5,639 bases of DNA from JAAOZP01 sp964616835 (lineage in GTDB: Archaea > Thermoproteota > EX4484-205 > JAAOZP01): assembly GCA_964616835.1 (NCBI GenBank), contig CAZTSG010000066.1, forward strand, positions 1-5,639, written 5' to 3'. Shown piece by piece: positions 1 to 5,639 of this stretch. The position numbers and the translations under genes were made by a program. The stretch's first letter is position 1, and every line of letters starts with the position of its first letter. The notes under the pieces are model-generated. The model ran no database searches and was not told where the DNA came from. It saw nothing but the letters and a program-made list of their open reading frames with translations.

Positions 1-1
1 C

Positions 2-2377
2 GTGATCTCCCAACCCTGTATAAGGCTTGTTGACGTGGATATGGTTGGTAAGACTATTGGTAGGCACCTTACGATTTTCGAAATGGGTGGCCACCATGCT
101 TTCAACAGCGAGGACAATGAGGTCTACTGGAAGGAGGATACTGTAAGGTACGGTTTCGAATTCTTCATCCGCGAAATGGGGCTCAGGGGGGAGGACTTAA
201 CTTTTGTAGAAAGCTCTTGGAGCGGTGGCGGTAATGCGGGACCCTGCTTCGAAGTAATCTCCCACGGCCTAGAGATAGCAACGCTCGTTTTCATGAGGTA
301 TAAGGTTCACCACGACGGCTCTTTAACGGAGCTCCCGATTCGCACGGTTGACACGGGCTACGGGATGGAGAGGATAACTTGGCTTCTCACTGGTGCTCCA
401 ACTGGTTTCCACGCTTTTTACAAAGGGCTTCTGGACAAGGCTTCTCGGCTCGTCGACATAGACCTTCCGATGCAGCTCCTCAAGGAGTATGCGGTCGCCG
501 TCTCACTGTCTGAGAATAAGCTTTTGAAGCCTGAGGAGAAGCTAATGCTCGTTAGGAGGCTCGGTTTCCCAGAGGGCTTTGCAAACAAACTTGAAACCAT
601 GGAAAACGTTTTCAAAGCACTGGACCACGTTAAGAGCCTAGTGTTTATTCTCTCAGAAGGGGTTGTCCCCTCTAACACTGGGGTTGGGTACTTAGCTAGA
701 CTGCTCTTAAGGAAGACTGCCAGAATGCTGGATAGGCTTAACGCAAACAGTCTCCTGCTAGACCTCGCCTCATGGGAGTTGGAGTACTGGGGTAGGGATT
801 TCCCAAGCCTCCTAAGTCTCAAAGACAGTATTCTCAGCCTCATCGAGATAGAGCTTAAGAAGTATAGGAGGAGTGTTGAAGAAGGCGTGAAACAGGTTGA
901 AGCGCTTCTTAAGGAATCTAAGCCCATAAGTGTTGAGAAGCTTGTCGAGCTTTACGATTCCCACGGGATTACGCCAGAGCAGGTTGCAGACGTCTCGTCT
1001 AAGAAGGGTGTTGAGATAAATATTCCGGAAGACTTCTACAGCATGATTGCCTCGAGACATAAGCAGCCTAGGGAGCTGGAGGAAGAGACTATCTCCCTAG
1101 GTTTCGATGAGAAGGCTTTCCCCGAGACAGTCAAAAAGTATTACGAGGATCCTGACCTGCTTGAGTCGAAGGCGAGGGTGCTCGGCGTCTTCAGGGATAA
1201 GGTTGTCTTCGATAAGACTATCTTCTACCCAGAGGGCGGGGGTCAGCCAGCTGATAACGGGAAAATCATTTTCGACGGGAAGGAAGCCCTTGTGAAAGAC
1301 GTTAGGATCGTAAACAACAGGATAATACATTTTATCGAAGGGCCTGCTCCCAGAGAAGGCAGTTTTGTAAAAATGGTTGTCGACACTGAGAGGCGTCTCC
1401 AGCTCAGGAGGGCGCATACAGCGACTCATATAATAAACGCTGCAGCCAGAATCGTTCTTGGGAACCATGTTTGGCAAGCGGGTGCTCAGAAGGACGTTGT
1501 AGAATCTAGGCTTGACATAACTCATCCCCTCCCACTTACCGACGAGGAGGTTGAGAAGATAGAGCGTAAGGCTAACGAGATAGCTCTAGCGAATATAAAC
1601 GTTGAAGTACAGGTTTTGCCGAGGACGGTTGCGGAGAAAGAGTATGGCTTCAGAATATACCAGGGCGGCGCCGTCCCGGGCAAGGAGCTCAGGATCGTCA
1701 AGATAAAGGGCTTTGACGCTGAGGCATGCGGGGGGCTTCACGTGAATAAGACTGGCGACGTTGGGCTTATTAAGATCGTTAAAGTAGATAGGATTCAAGA
1801 CGGTGTGGAGAGAATAATATTCCGAGCAGGACTCTCTTCGCTCGACTACGTCAGGTCTCTGGAAGACAAACTCTCCCATTTGGAGAAGATACTAGGCGTG
1901 CCAAAGGATAAGGTTCTGGAAGAAGCTGAAAGAATCAAGGTTGAGCTGAAAAGCCTCAGCAAAAAGATTGAGAAGATAATGGGGGATCAACTTGATTCTC
2001 TAGCCGACCAATTGATTTCTAAGGCTCCTGAGGAAGCTGGTGTCAAGATCGTGTTCTACAGCTCCAACGAACTCGATATGGATCATTTGATAACCCTGGG
2101 GGAGAAAGCCTCGAGAAAGGAACCGAACGCTATAGTATTGCTGGTTGCAACAGGCACTCCCACAACCCAGTTTGCACTTTTCGCAGGAGAAGCTGTATTG
2201 AAGAAAGGAGTCGATTGCACAATGCTTTCAAGACAGATCGTGAAAGAGATCGGAGTGGGTGGAGGTGCTGGTGGGAGACGTAATTTTGCTAAAGGAGGCT
2301 TAGCTGCTAAAGTTGATTTCGAAACGTTCAGAGCTAAAGCTATGCCTATTGTAGTCGGTGCCGTTAAAACCTTTTAG
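2..2377 (+). CDS. alaS: Alanyl-tRNA synthetase, archaeal type, C-terminal 791 residues (5' end outside the window)
   Basis: Class II synthetase that attaches alanine to tRNA-Ala and hydrolyses mischarged Ser- or Gly-tRNA-Ala in the cytoplasm. The frame is open to the left edge; the GTG at base 2 is an internal codon, not the start. The first residues (ISQPCIRL) match a segment about 120 residues into archaeal AlaRS, whose usual length is near 900. Seen, by residue of this fragment: aminoacylation core with GRHLTIFEM (20-28), WSGGGNAGPC (73-82) and class II motif 3 DTGYGMER (117-124); helical tRNA-binding region about 150-300; a beta-barrel around FYPEGGGQP (408-416); editing domain with all four expected metal ligands, H472 and H476 (AHTATH) plus C576 and H580 (CGGLH); a charged, probably coiled-coil stretch 617-665; and a C-terminal C-Ala domain with the glycine-rich stretch 751-766. 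It ends in TAG, 50 bases before leuS. No frameshift or missing catalytic residue is visible. Identity is very secure. Confidence 0.97.
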   Translation: MISQPCIRLVDVDMVGKTIGRHLTIFEMGGHHAFNSEDNEVYWKEDTVRYGFEFFIREMGLRGEDLTFVESSWSGGGNAGPCFEVISHGLEIATLVFMRYKVHHDGSLTELPIRTVDTGYGMERITWLLTGAPTGFHAFYKGLLDKASRLVDIDLPMQLLKEYAVAVSLSENKLLKPEEKLMLVRRLGFPEGFANKLETMENVFKALDHVKSLVFILSEGVVPSNTGVGYLARLLLRKTARMLDRLNANSLLLDLASWELEYWGRDFPSLLSLKDSILSLIEIELKKYRRSVEEGVKQVEALLKESKPISVEKLVELYDSHGITPEQVADVSSKKGVEINIPEDFYSMIASRHKQPRELEEETISLGFDEKAFPETVKKYYEDPDLLESKARVLGVFRDKVVFDKTIFYPEGGGQPADNGKIIFDGKEALVKDVRIVNNRIIHFIEGPAPREGSFVKMVVDTERRLQLRRAHTATHIINAAARIVLGNHVWQAGAQKDVVESRLDITHPLPLTDEEVEKIERKANEIALANINVEVQVLPRTVAEKEYGFRIYQGGAVPGKELRIVKIKGFDAEACGGLHVNKTGDVGLIKIVKVDRIQDGVERIIFRAGLSSLDYVRSLEDKLSHLEKILGVPKDKVLEEAERIKVELKSLSKKIEKIMGDQLDSLADQLISKAPEEAGVKIVFYSSNELDMDHLITLGEKASRKEPNAIVLLVATGTPTTQFALFAGEAVLKKGVDCTMLSRQIVKEIGVGGGAGGRRNFAKGGLAAKVDFETFRAKAMPIVVGAVKTF

Positions 2378-2383
2378 AAAAGA

Positions 2384-2401
2384 TACGTAAATCTTAAGTA
2401 T
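2384..2401 (+). promoter_or_regulatory. Probable leuS promoter (TATA-like TCTTAAGTA) within an imperfect palindrome
   Basis: The AT-rich element at about 2393-2401 is centred roughly 25 bases before base 2422, the usual archaeal TATA-to-start spacing. Transcription would begin only a few bases before the leuS TTG at 2428, giving a leaderless or nearly leaderless mRNA. That agrees with the lack of a Shine-Dalgarno sequence. The element is the right arm of an inverted repeat, ATACGTAA-ATC-TTAAGTAT (2383-2401), 7 of 8 arm positions matching, so it could also bind a dimeric regulator. Read-through from alaS is an alternative, as only 50 bases separate the genes. This is inference from spacing and composition. 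Confidence 0.4.
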
Positions 2402-2427
2402 GTTCGAGAGGGCTTATAACCAAAACA

Positions 2428-5319
2428 TTGGAGGAGTTAAAGTACGACTTCTTAAGCGTCGAGAGGAAGTGGCAGAAGAGATACGAGGAGGAAAAGGTTT
2501 TCGAAGCTGAGCCGGACCCTTCCAGACGAAAATTCTTCGTAACATTCCCCTTCCCCTACATGAGTGGGCCCGTCCACTTGGGTACCGCATACACGTTGAC
2601 TAGGCTCGACATTATAGCTAGGTATAAGCGTAAGAGGGGTTTCAACGTGCTCTTTCCCTTCGCATTCCACTGGACTGGGACGACGATAGCAGGCATCTCG
2701 GACAGGATAAGGAGGGGGGATCAGAAGACGATTGAAATACTTGAGAAGATGGATGGTGTGCCGAGAGAAGAGATAGAGCGCTTCAAAGATCCAGTGTACC
2801 TTGCTAGGTATTATACTGAGAAGAATCGCGCGGCTTTGAAGGATTATGGTCTAGCAGTAGACTGGCGGAGAGAATTCCACACAACCAGCCTAAACCCTGG
2901 TTTCAGCACTTTTGTCAAATGGCAGTACTTGAAGCTTTTGAAAAACGGCTATATTACGAAAGGGGTACACCCCGTTGTCTGGTGCCCTAGGGATAAGAGC
3001 CCAACGGGCGATCACGATAGGCTTAGCGGCGAAGGGGTTTTCCCTGAGAAGTTTTACCTAGTGAAGTTCAGGCTCGGCGATTCCCACATGGTGGCAGCGA
3101 CCTTCAGGCCTGAAACAGTCTTCGGAGTAACGAACGTCTGGGTTAATCCTGAAGCTACTTACGCTGAGGCGCATGTTGATGGAGAGAAGTGGATCGTGAG
3201 CTTGGAGACTTTAGAGAAGCTTGCAGACCAGTTGAGGAACGTTTCCAAAATAAGGGAGTTCAAGGGAAGAGAGCTGGTGGGCAAGAGAGTCGTAACAGTC
3301 TTCACGGGAGTAAGCGTCCCAGTCCTACCAGCCTTGTTCGTCGACCCCTCTATTGGCACCGGCGTTGTGTACAGCGTTCCTGCCCACGCACCCTACGACT
3401 ACATGGGGCTTGAAGACTTGAAGCGTGATGAGAATCTTCTCAGAGAGTACGGCTTGGATCCGGATGAAATAAGGTCGATAAAGCCGATACCTATGATAAC
3501 TACAGAGAAGTACGGCTCCAACCCCTCGGAGAAGGTTGTTAAAGAGCTTGGCATAAGGGACCAGTCTGACCCTAAGCTTGAAGAAGCTACGAGCCTCGTC
3601 TATAAGGAGGAGTTTCACAAGGGTGTGACTCTGAACAATTGCGGCAGGTTTTCGAGCCTGCCAGTTCAAAAGGCTAAGGAACTTGTGATCGAGGAAATGA
3701 AGAAGAACGGTGCGGGGGACGAGATGCTTGAACTCCCCTCTCCAGTAGTATGCAGGTGTGGGACAAGGTGCCGCGTTAAGATACTCAGCGACCAGTATCT
3801 CCTAGCATATTCTTCGCCGGAGTGGAAGGCTAAGGCTTTGAAAGCGTTGGATATGATGAAAATATATCCGAAGGAGGCTAGGGAGAACTTCATATACTTC
3901 ATAAACTGGTACGTGGACTGGGCTTTTACAAGAACCTCCGGATTAGGCACGCCAGTGCCATGGCTGCCCGACCAGATGATAGAGACTTTAAGCGACTCCA
4001 CGGTATACATGGCTTACTACATAGTTTCGAAATACGTCAACAACGACATTTTAAAGCCTGAGAACCTTACAGAAGAGTTTTATGACTATGTGATGCTCGG
4101 GAAGGGGGTTCCGGAGGATGTTGAGAAGAAGACAGGCGTCCCATCAGAGCTGCTGAAAAGACTCAGATACGAATTCGACTACTGGTATCCCGTCGACCTC
4201 AGGGTTTCGGGGAAGGACCTTATTGCAAACCATTTAACCTTCTACATCTTCCACCACGTAGCCATATTTCCAGAGGAGAAATGGCCCAAGCAAATAGCGG
4301 TCAACGGCTTCCTGAGAATAGAAGGGCAACCGATGCACAAGTCTAAGGGGATATTCGTCTCCCTGAGGGACGCGATTGAGAAATACGGTTCGGACGCTAC
4401 TAGGATAACCCTGCTCCTAGCGGCAGAGGGCCTTGAGGACCCGAATTGGGAGAGCGAGAAGGCGAGTAAAAACGTCGAGTTGCTGGCAAGCATATACAGA
4501 CAGGTTCTCTCGCTGCTTGAGGAAAAGGATTCCGGTGAAAATGGTCACATGGAGGAGTGGTTGAGAAACTCGGTTAGGAAACGCGTCAACAGGATCACCG
4601 AGGCCTTGGAGAACATGGAGATAAGGGAAGCAACTAGCGAGGCGCTCTACGGCTTGAGGAACGATTTAAGATGGTACTTGAGAAGAGTCTCCAAACCGGA
4701 TTCTAAAACGCTAAAGGAGGCTGTTGAAACATGGCTTAACCTACTCTACCCCTTCACACCACACTTGGCTGAGGAACTATGGAGCAGGCTGGGCAAGGAC
4801 ACGCTTCTAGCAAATAATCCGTGGCCCCAGGCGGTTGAGGTAGATGAGAAACCATTGTTAGTAGAGAAATACTTAGAGAACCTTATAGAGGATACTTATC
4901 AGATACTGAAAGCCATGGGCAAGGCTTCTCTCACAAGGCTGAGGATAATAACTGCCGCAGAGTGGAAGAACAAGGCCTTTAAGAATATTGTTGAGAGCGC
5001 TCAAATAGAACCTGGAAAAGTAAGAGAGACGATAGCCCTCCACGGCACTACTCTGAGCAGAGAGGAGCTTGGAAAATTCATAGGACAGATTATGAAGAGC
5101 ATTCCCAACATAACTGGAGAATACAGGATGGTTTTAAAACAGGTCTTGGATACTGGAGAGCGCAAAATACTGGAGGAGGCGCGCAACTTCTTGGAGAAGG
5201 AGTTCAAATGCAAAGTTGAAGTGCTCAGTGAAGACGATGTTTCTAAGGAAGAGTTGGAGAAAACAGCCGGTAAAAAACCGCCAGCCCAGCCAGGCAGGCC
5301 AATACTATTAATAGAATAG
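2428..5319 (+). CDS. leuS: Leucyl-tRNA synthetase, archaeal/eukaryotic type, with variant ATP signature motifs
   Basis: Class I synthetase that attaches leucine to tRNA-Leu and edits mischarged products in its CP1 domain. The 963 residues are close to Pyrococcus horikoshii LeuRS (about 967) and align with it end to end from memory. Seen: N-terminal VERKWQKRYEEEKVFE (11-26); HIGH-region PYMSGPVHLGT (43-53); CP1 editing domain with ATFRPETVFG (224-233) and VPAHAPYD (317-324), Asp324 matching the conserved editing aspartate; a Cys cluster C442-x-C444-x3-C448; LSDSTVYMAYY (521-531); WYPVDLRVSGKDL (586-598); KMSKS-region PMHKS (635-639); anticodon-type helical domain about 710-800 with DLRWYLRR and PFTPHLAEELW; and a C-terminal domain ending RPILLIE, like the archaeal tail that contacts the long variable arm of tRNA-Leu. 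The start is TTG: the N-terminus there matches the family, no in-frame ATG or GTG lies nearby, and an upstream in-frame stop is at 2395-2397. No Shine-Dalgarno is present. HLGT and PMHKS are unusual, so activity is likely but not certain. Confidence 0.96.
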   Translation: MEELKYDFLSVERKWQKRYEEEKVFEAEPDPSRRKFFVTFPFPYMSGPVHLGTAYTLTRLDIIARYKRKRGFNVLFPFAFHWTGTTIAGISDRIRRGDQKTIEILEKMDGVPREEIERFKDPVYLARYYTEKNRAALKDYGLAVDWRREFHTTSLNPGFSTFVKWQYLKLLKNGYITKGVHPVVWCPRDKSPTGDHDRLSGEGVFPEKFYLVKFRLGDSHMVAATFRPETVFGVTNVWVNPEATYAEAHVDGEKWIVSLETLEKLADQLRNVSKIREFKGRELVGKRVVTVFTGVSVPVLPALFVDPSIGTGVVYSVPAHAPYDYMGLEDLKRDENLLREYGLDPDEIRSIKPIPMITTEKYGSNPSEKVVKELGIRDQSDPKLEEATSLVYKEEFHKGVTLNNCGRFSSLPVQKAKELVIEEMKKNGAGDEMLELPSPVVCRCGTRCRVKILSDQYLLAYSSPEWKAKALKALDMMKIYPKEARENFIYFINWYVDWAFTRTSGLGTPVPWLPDQMIETLSDSTVYMAYYIVSKYVNNDILKPENLTEEFYDYVMLGKGVPEDVEKKTGVPSELLKRLRYEFDYWYPVDLRVSGKDLIANHLTFYIFHHVAIFPEEKWPKQIAVNGFLRIEGQPMHKSKGIFVSLRDAIEKYGSDATRITLLLAAEGLEDPNWESEKASKNVELLASIYRQVLSLLEEKDSGENGHMEEWLRNSVRKRVNRITEALENMEIREATSEALYGLRNDLRWYLRRVSKPDSKTLKEAVETWLNLLYPFTPHLAEELWSRLGKDTLLANNPWPQAVEVDEKPLLVEKYLENLIEDTYQILKAMGKASLTRLRIITAAEWKNKAFKNIVESAQIEPGKVRETIALHGTTLSREELGKFIGQIMKSIPNITGEYRMVLKQVLDTGERKILEEARNFLEKEFKCKVEVLSEDDVSKEELEKTAGKKPPAQPGRPILLIE

Positions 5320-5379
5320 GGATGAGGATGCTGTTGCCCTAATGATCGGAGGCTCCTGAAAAGATAAGAGGAATGCATA

Positions 5380-5400
5380 AGTCCTGGATAAAACAGGGCT
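5380..5400 (+). other. Intergenic hairpin, 7-bp stem with 7-nt loop, between leuS and the tRNA
   Basis: AGTCCTG (5380-5386) pairs with CAGGGCT (5394-5400) around the loop GATAAAA; six pairs are Watson-Crick and one is T-G. It lies 60 bases after the leuS stop. No T tract follows directly, so it is not a standard terminator; it could stabilise or process the leuS 3' end. AGGG at 5395-5398 could instead pair with CCCT at 5408-5411 (9-nt loop), which would exclude this stem. A chance stem of this size is possible, and I assign no function. Confidence 0.35.
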
Positions 5401-5417
5401 CTTCAAACCCTTCAGAA

Positions 5418-5434
5418 GCTGAAAATTTTAATAT
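5418..5434 (+). promoter_or_regulatory. tRNA-Arg promoter: purine-rich BRE-like stretch plus TATA box TTTTAATAT
   Basis: TTTTAATAT at 5426-5434 is centred about 27 bases before the first tRNA base (5457), the standard archaeal TATA distance. It is preceded by a purine-rich stretch, GCTGAAAA (5418-5425), in the place of the TFB recognition element. It would start transcription at or within a few bases of the mature 5' end and would make the tRNA independent of leuS. Confidence 0.65.
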
Positions 5435-5456
5435 CCTCGTGAAGAAGCTAATAACC

Positions 5457-5545
5457 GGGCCCGTCGCCTAACCTGGATATGGCGGCAGAATAAGTGCCGA
5501 GCCCTCTAAGCTGTAATAATCTGGGTTCAAATCCCAGCGGGCCCA
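5457..5545 (+). tRNA. tRNA-Arg (anticodon UCU) with a probable 13-nt intron at position 30/31
   Basis: Reads AGA (and perhaps AGG) arginine codons, the main Arg codons of the neighbouring genes. Acceptor GGGCCCG (5457-5463) pairs perfectly with CGGGCCC (5538-5544); the discriminator is A5545 and CCA is not encoded. The D arm (5466-5483), GCCTAACCTGGATATGGC, closely resembles archaeal tRNA-Arg, and G18G19 are present. T arm: CTGGG (5521-5525), loop TTCAAAT, CCCAG (5533-5537). With 5489-5501 removed, anticodon stem GCAGC/GCTGT (5485-5488 plus 5502, with 5510-5514) closes a 7-base loop CCTCTAA, placing anticodon TCT at 5505-5507. The mature tRNA would be 76 nt without CCA. Oddities: C instead of U at position 33, a 6-nt variable region (AATAAT), a U13-U22 mismatch leaving a 3-bp D stem, and C at position 9. 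A15 and U48 can form the Levitt pair. A tRNA gene is nearly certain; the isotype is strong, and the intron position is the best fit. Confidence 0.85.
5489..5501 (+). other. Probable tRNA intron, 13 nt, non-canonical position 30/31
   Basis: The segment AATAAGTGCCGAG must be removed to give a normal 5-bp anticodon stem and 7-base loop. The boundaries follow the archaeal bulge-helix-bulge rule: CGGC (5483-5486) pairs with GCCG (5496-5499) as the central 4-bp helix; the 3-nt bulges are AGA (5487-5489) and AGC (5500-5502); cutting after the second base of each gives exactly this intron. Cut points one or two bases upstream, equivalent for the product because AG is repeated, do not give a 4-bp helix. 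The outer helix is only 2 bp (G5481-G5482 with C5503-C5504) and there is no real inner helix, so this is a relaxed motif, of the kind cut by the heteromeric splicing endonuclease of Crenarchaeota. Confidence 0.7.
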
Positions 5546-5550
5546 TTTTT
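5546..5550 (+). terminator. Oligo-T transcription terminator of the tRNA gene
   Basis: Five T residues follow the discriminator base directly. Archaeal RNA polymerase commonly stops at such runs after tRNA genes without needing a hairpin. Confidence 0.6.
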
Positions 5551-5639
5551 AATTGAGTCGACAAGCAGTGGAACCTGTGGGATTTAAGGTGCTTTAAACA
5601 CTCCTTTCAGGAATTTACAATTACATTAAAATTACAAGT
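5551..5639. other. AT-rich tail with no recognisable gene
   Basis: No open frame of useful length is seen on either strand. The segment contains TTTAAGG (5583-5589) and CTTTAAACA (5592-5600), which could be TATA-like. TTACA occurs three times near 5615-5636, inside ATTTACA, AATTACA and AATTACA. It may be the upstream region of a gene beyond the right edge, but nothing can be assigned. Confidence 0.3.

Noticed and set aside
2371..2382. CTTTT-AG-AAAAG inverted repeat at the alaS stop as a terminator
   Set aside because: A two-base loop and A/T-only pairs beyond one C-G pair make a stable hairpin unlikely, and only four T residues are present.
2413..2420. TATA-like CTTATAAC just before leuS
   Set aside because: As a sequence it is a better TATA box than the one chosen, but it sits only about 8 bases before the TTG. 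Transcription would start near 2442, inside the gene, and no alternative start codon follows that keeps the conserved N-terminus.
5322..5359. Possible C/D box guide RNA after leuS (ATGAGGA as C box, ATGATCG as C', CTGA as D)
   Set aside because: The C box has one mismatch and C' has two; no proper D' CTGA is present; the C-to-D span is about 38 nt with a C'-to-D gap of only about 7 nt, too short for a normal archaeal C/D sRNA.
5001..5378. Reverse-strand open frame of 125 codons across the leuS 3' end, and other antisense frames within alaS and leuS
   Set aside because: They lie opposite well-conserved synthetase coding sequence, show no recognisable domain, and have Ser/Leu-rich composition typical of antisense shadows.
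5397..5413. T-arm-like TTCAAAC that might mark a second tRNA or tRNA half
   Set aside because: The flanking bases GGCTC and CCTTC do not form a 5-bp stem, and no acceptor or anticodon arm is found around it.
5484..5515. Alternative readings of the tRNA: amber suppressor or Pyl-like (CUA), or Leu (AAG) with a canonical 37/38 intron
   Set aside because: CUA needs a G-A mismatch in the stem and an intron whose splice helix does not pair. AAG would need A34, not expected in archaea, plus an A-G mismatch at 31-39, and the tRNA has no long Leu variable arm. The D arm and acceptor resemble tRNA-Arg.

Overview
This window reads as archaeal chromosome, most likely from a hyperthermophilic member of the Thermoproteota (Crenarchaeota), possibly near Thermofilum or other Thermoproteales. 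The evidence is the archaeal type of both aminoacyl-tRNA synthetases, heavy use of AGG/AGA for Arg and ATA for Ile, a TTG start with no ribosome binding site, archaeal TATA-type promoters, and a tRNA gene interrupted by a very short intron at a non-canonical position. The genus is a guess.

Layout, left to right, all on the + strand. Bases 1-2377 hold the 3' part of alaS (alanyl-tRNA synthetase); about 115-120 N-terminal residues lie outside the window. A 50-base gap (2378-2427) carries a probable leuS promoter overlapping an imperfect palindrome. Bases 2428-5319 hold a complete leuS (archaeal/eukaryotic-type leucyl-tRNA synthetase, 963 residues). Bases 5320-5456 contain no convincing gene, but have a 7-bp hairpin and then the tRNA promoter. 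Bases 5457-5545 are a tRNA-Arg(UCU) gene with a probable 13-nt intron, ended by an oligo-T tract. The last 89 bases are AT-rich and show no gene.

The theme is translation: two synthetases and one tRNA. The tRNA is an arginine acceptor, so it is not a substrate of either neighbouring enzyme. It matches the local codon choice, since AGA/AGG dominate the Arg codons here.

I see no new multi-gene system. The points most worth a second look are: (1) LeuRS departs from consensus in both ATP-binding signatures (HLGT for HIGH, PMHKS for KMSKS); (2) the tRNA-Arg has a 13-nt intron at 30/31 and an unusual mature structure (C33, a 6-nt variable region, a U13-U22 mismatch); (3) a 19-base imperfect palindrome lies in the leuS promoter.
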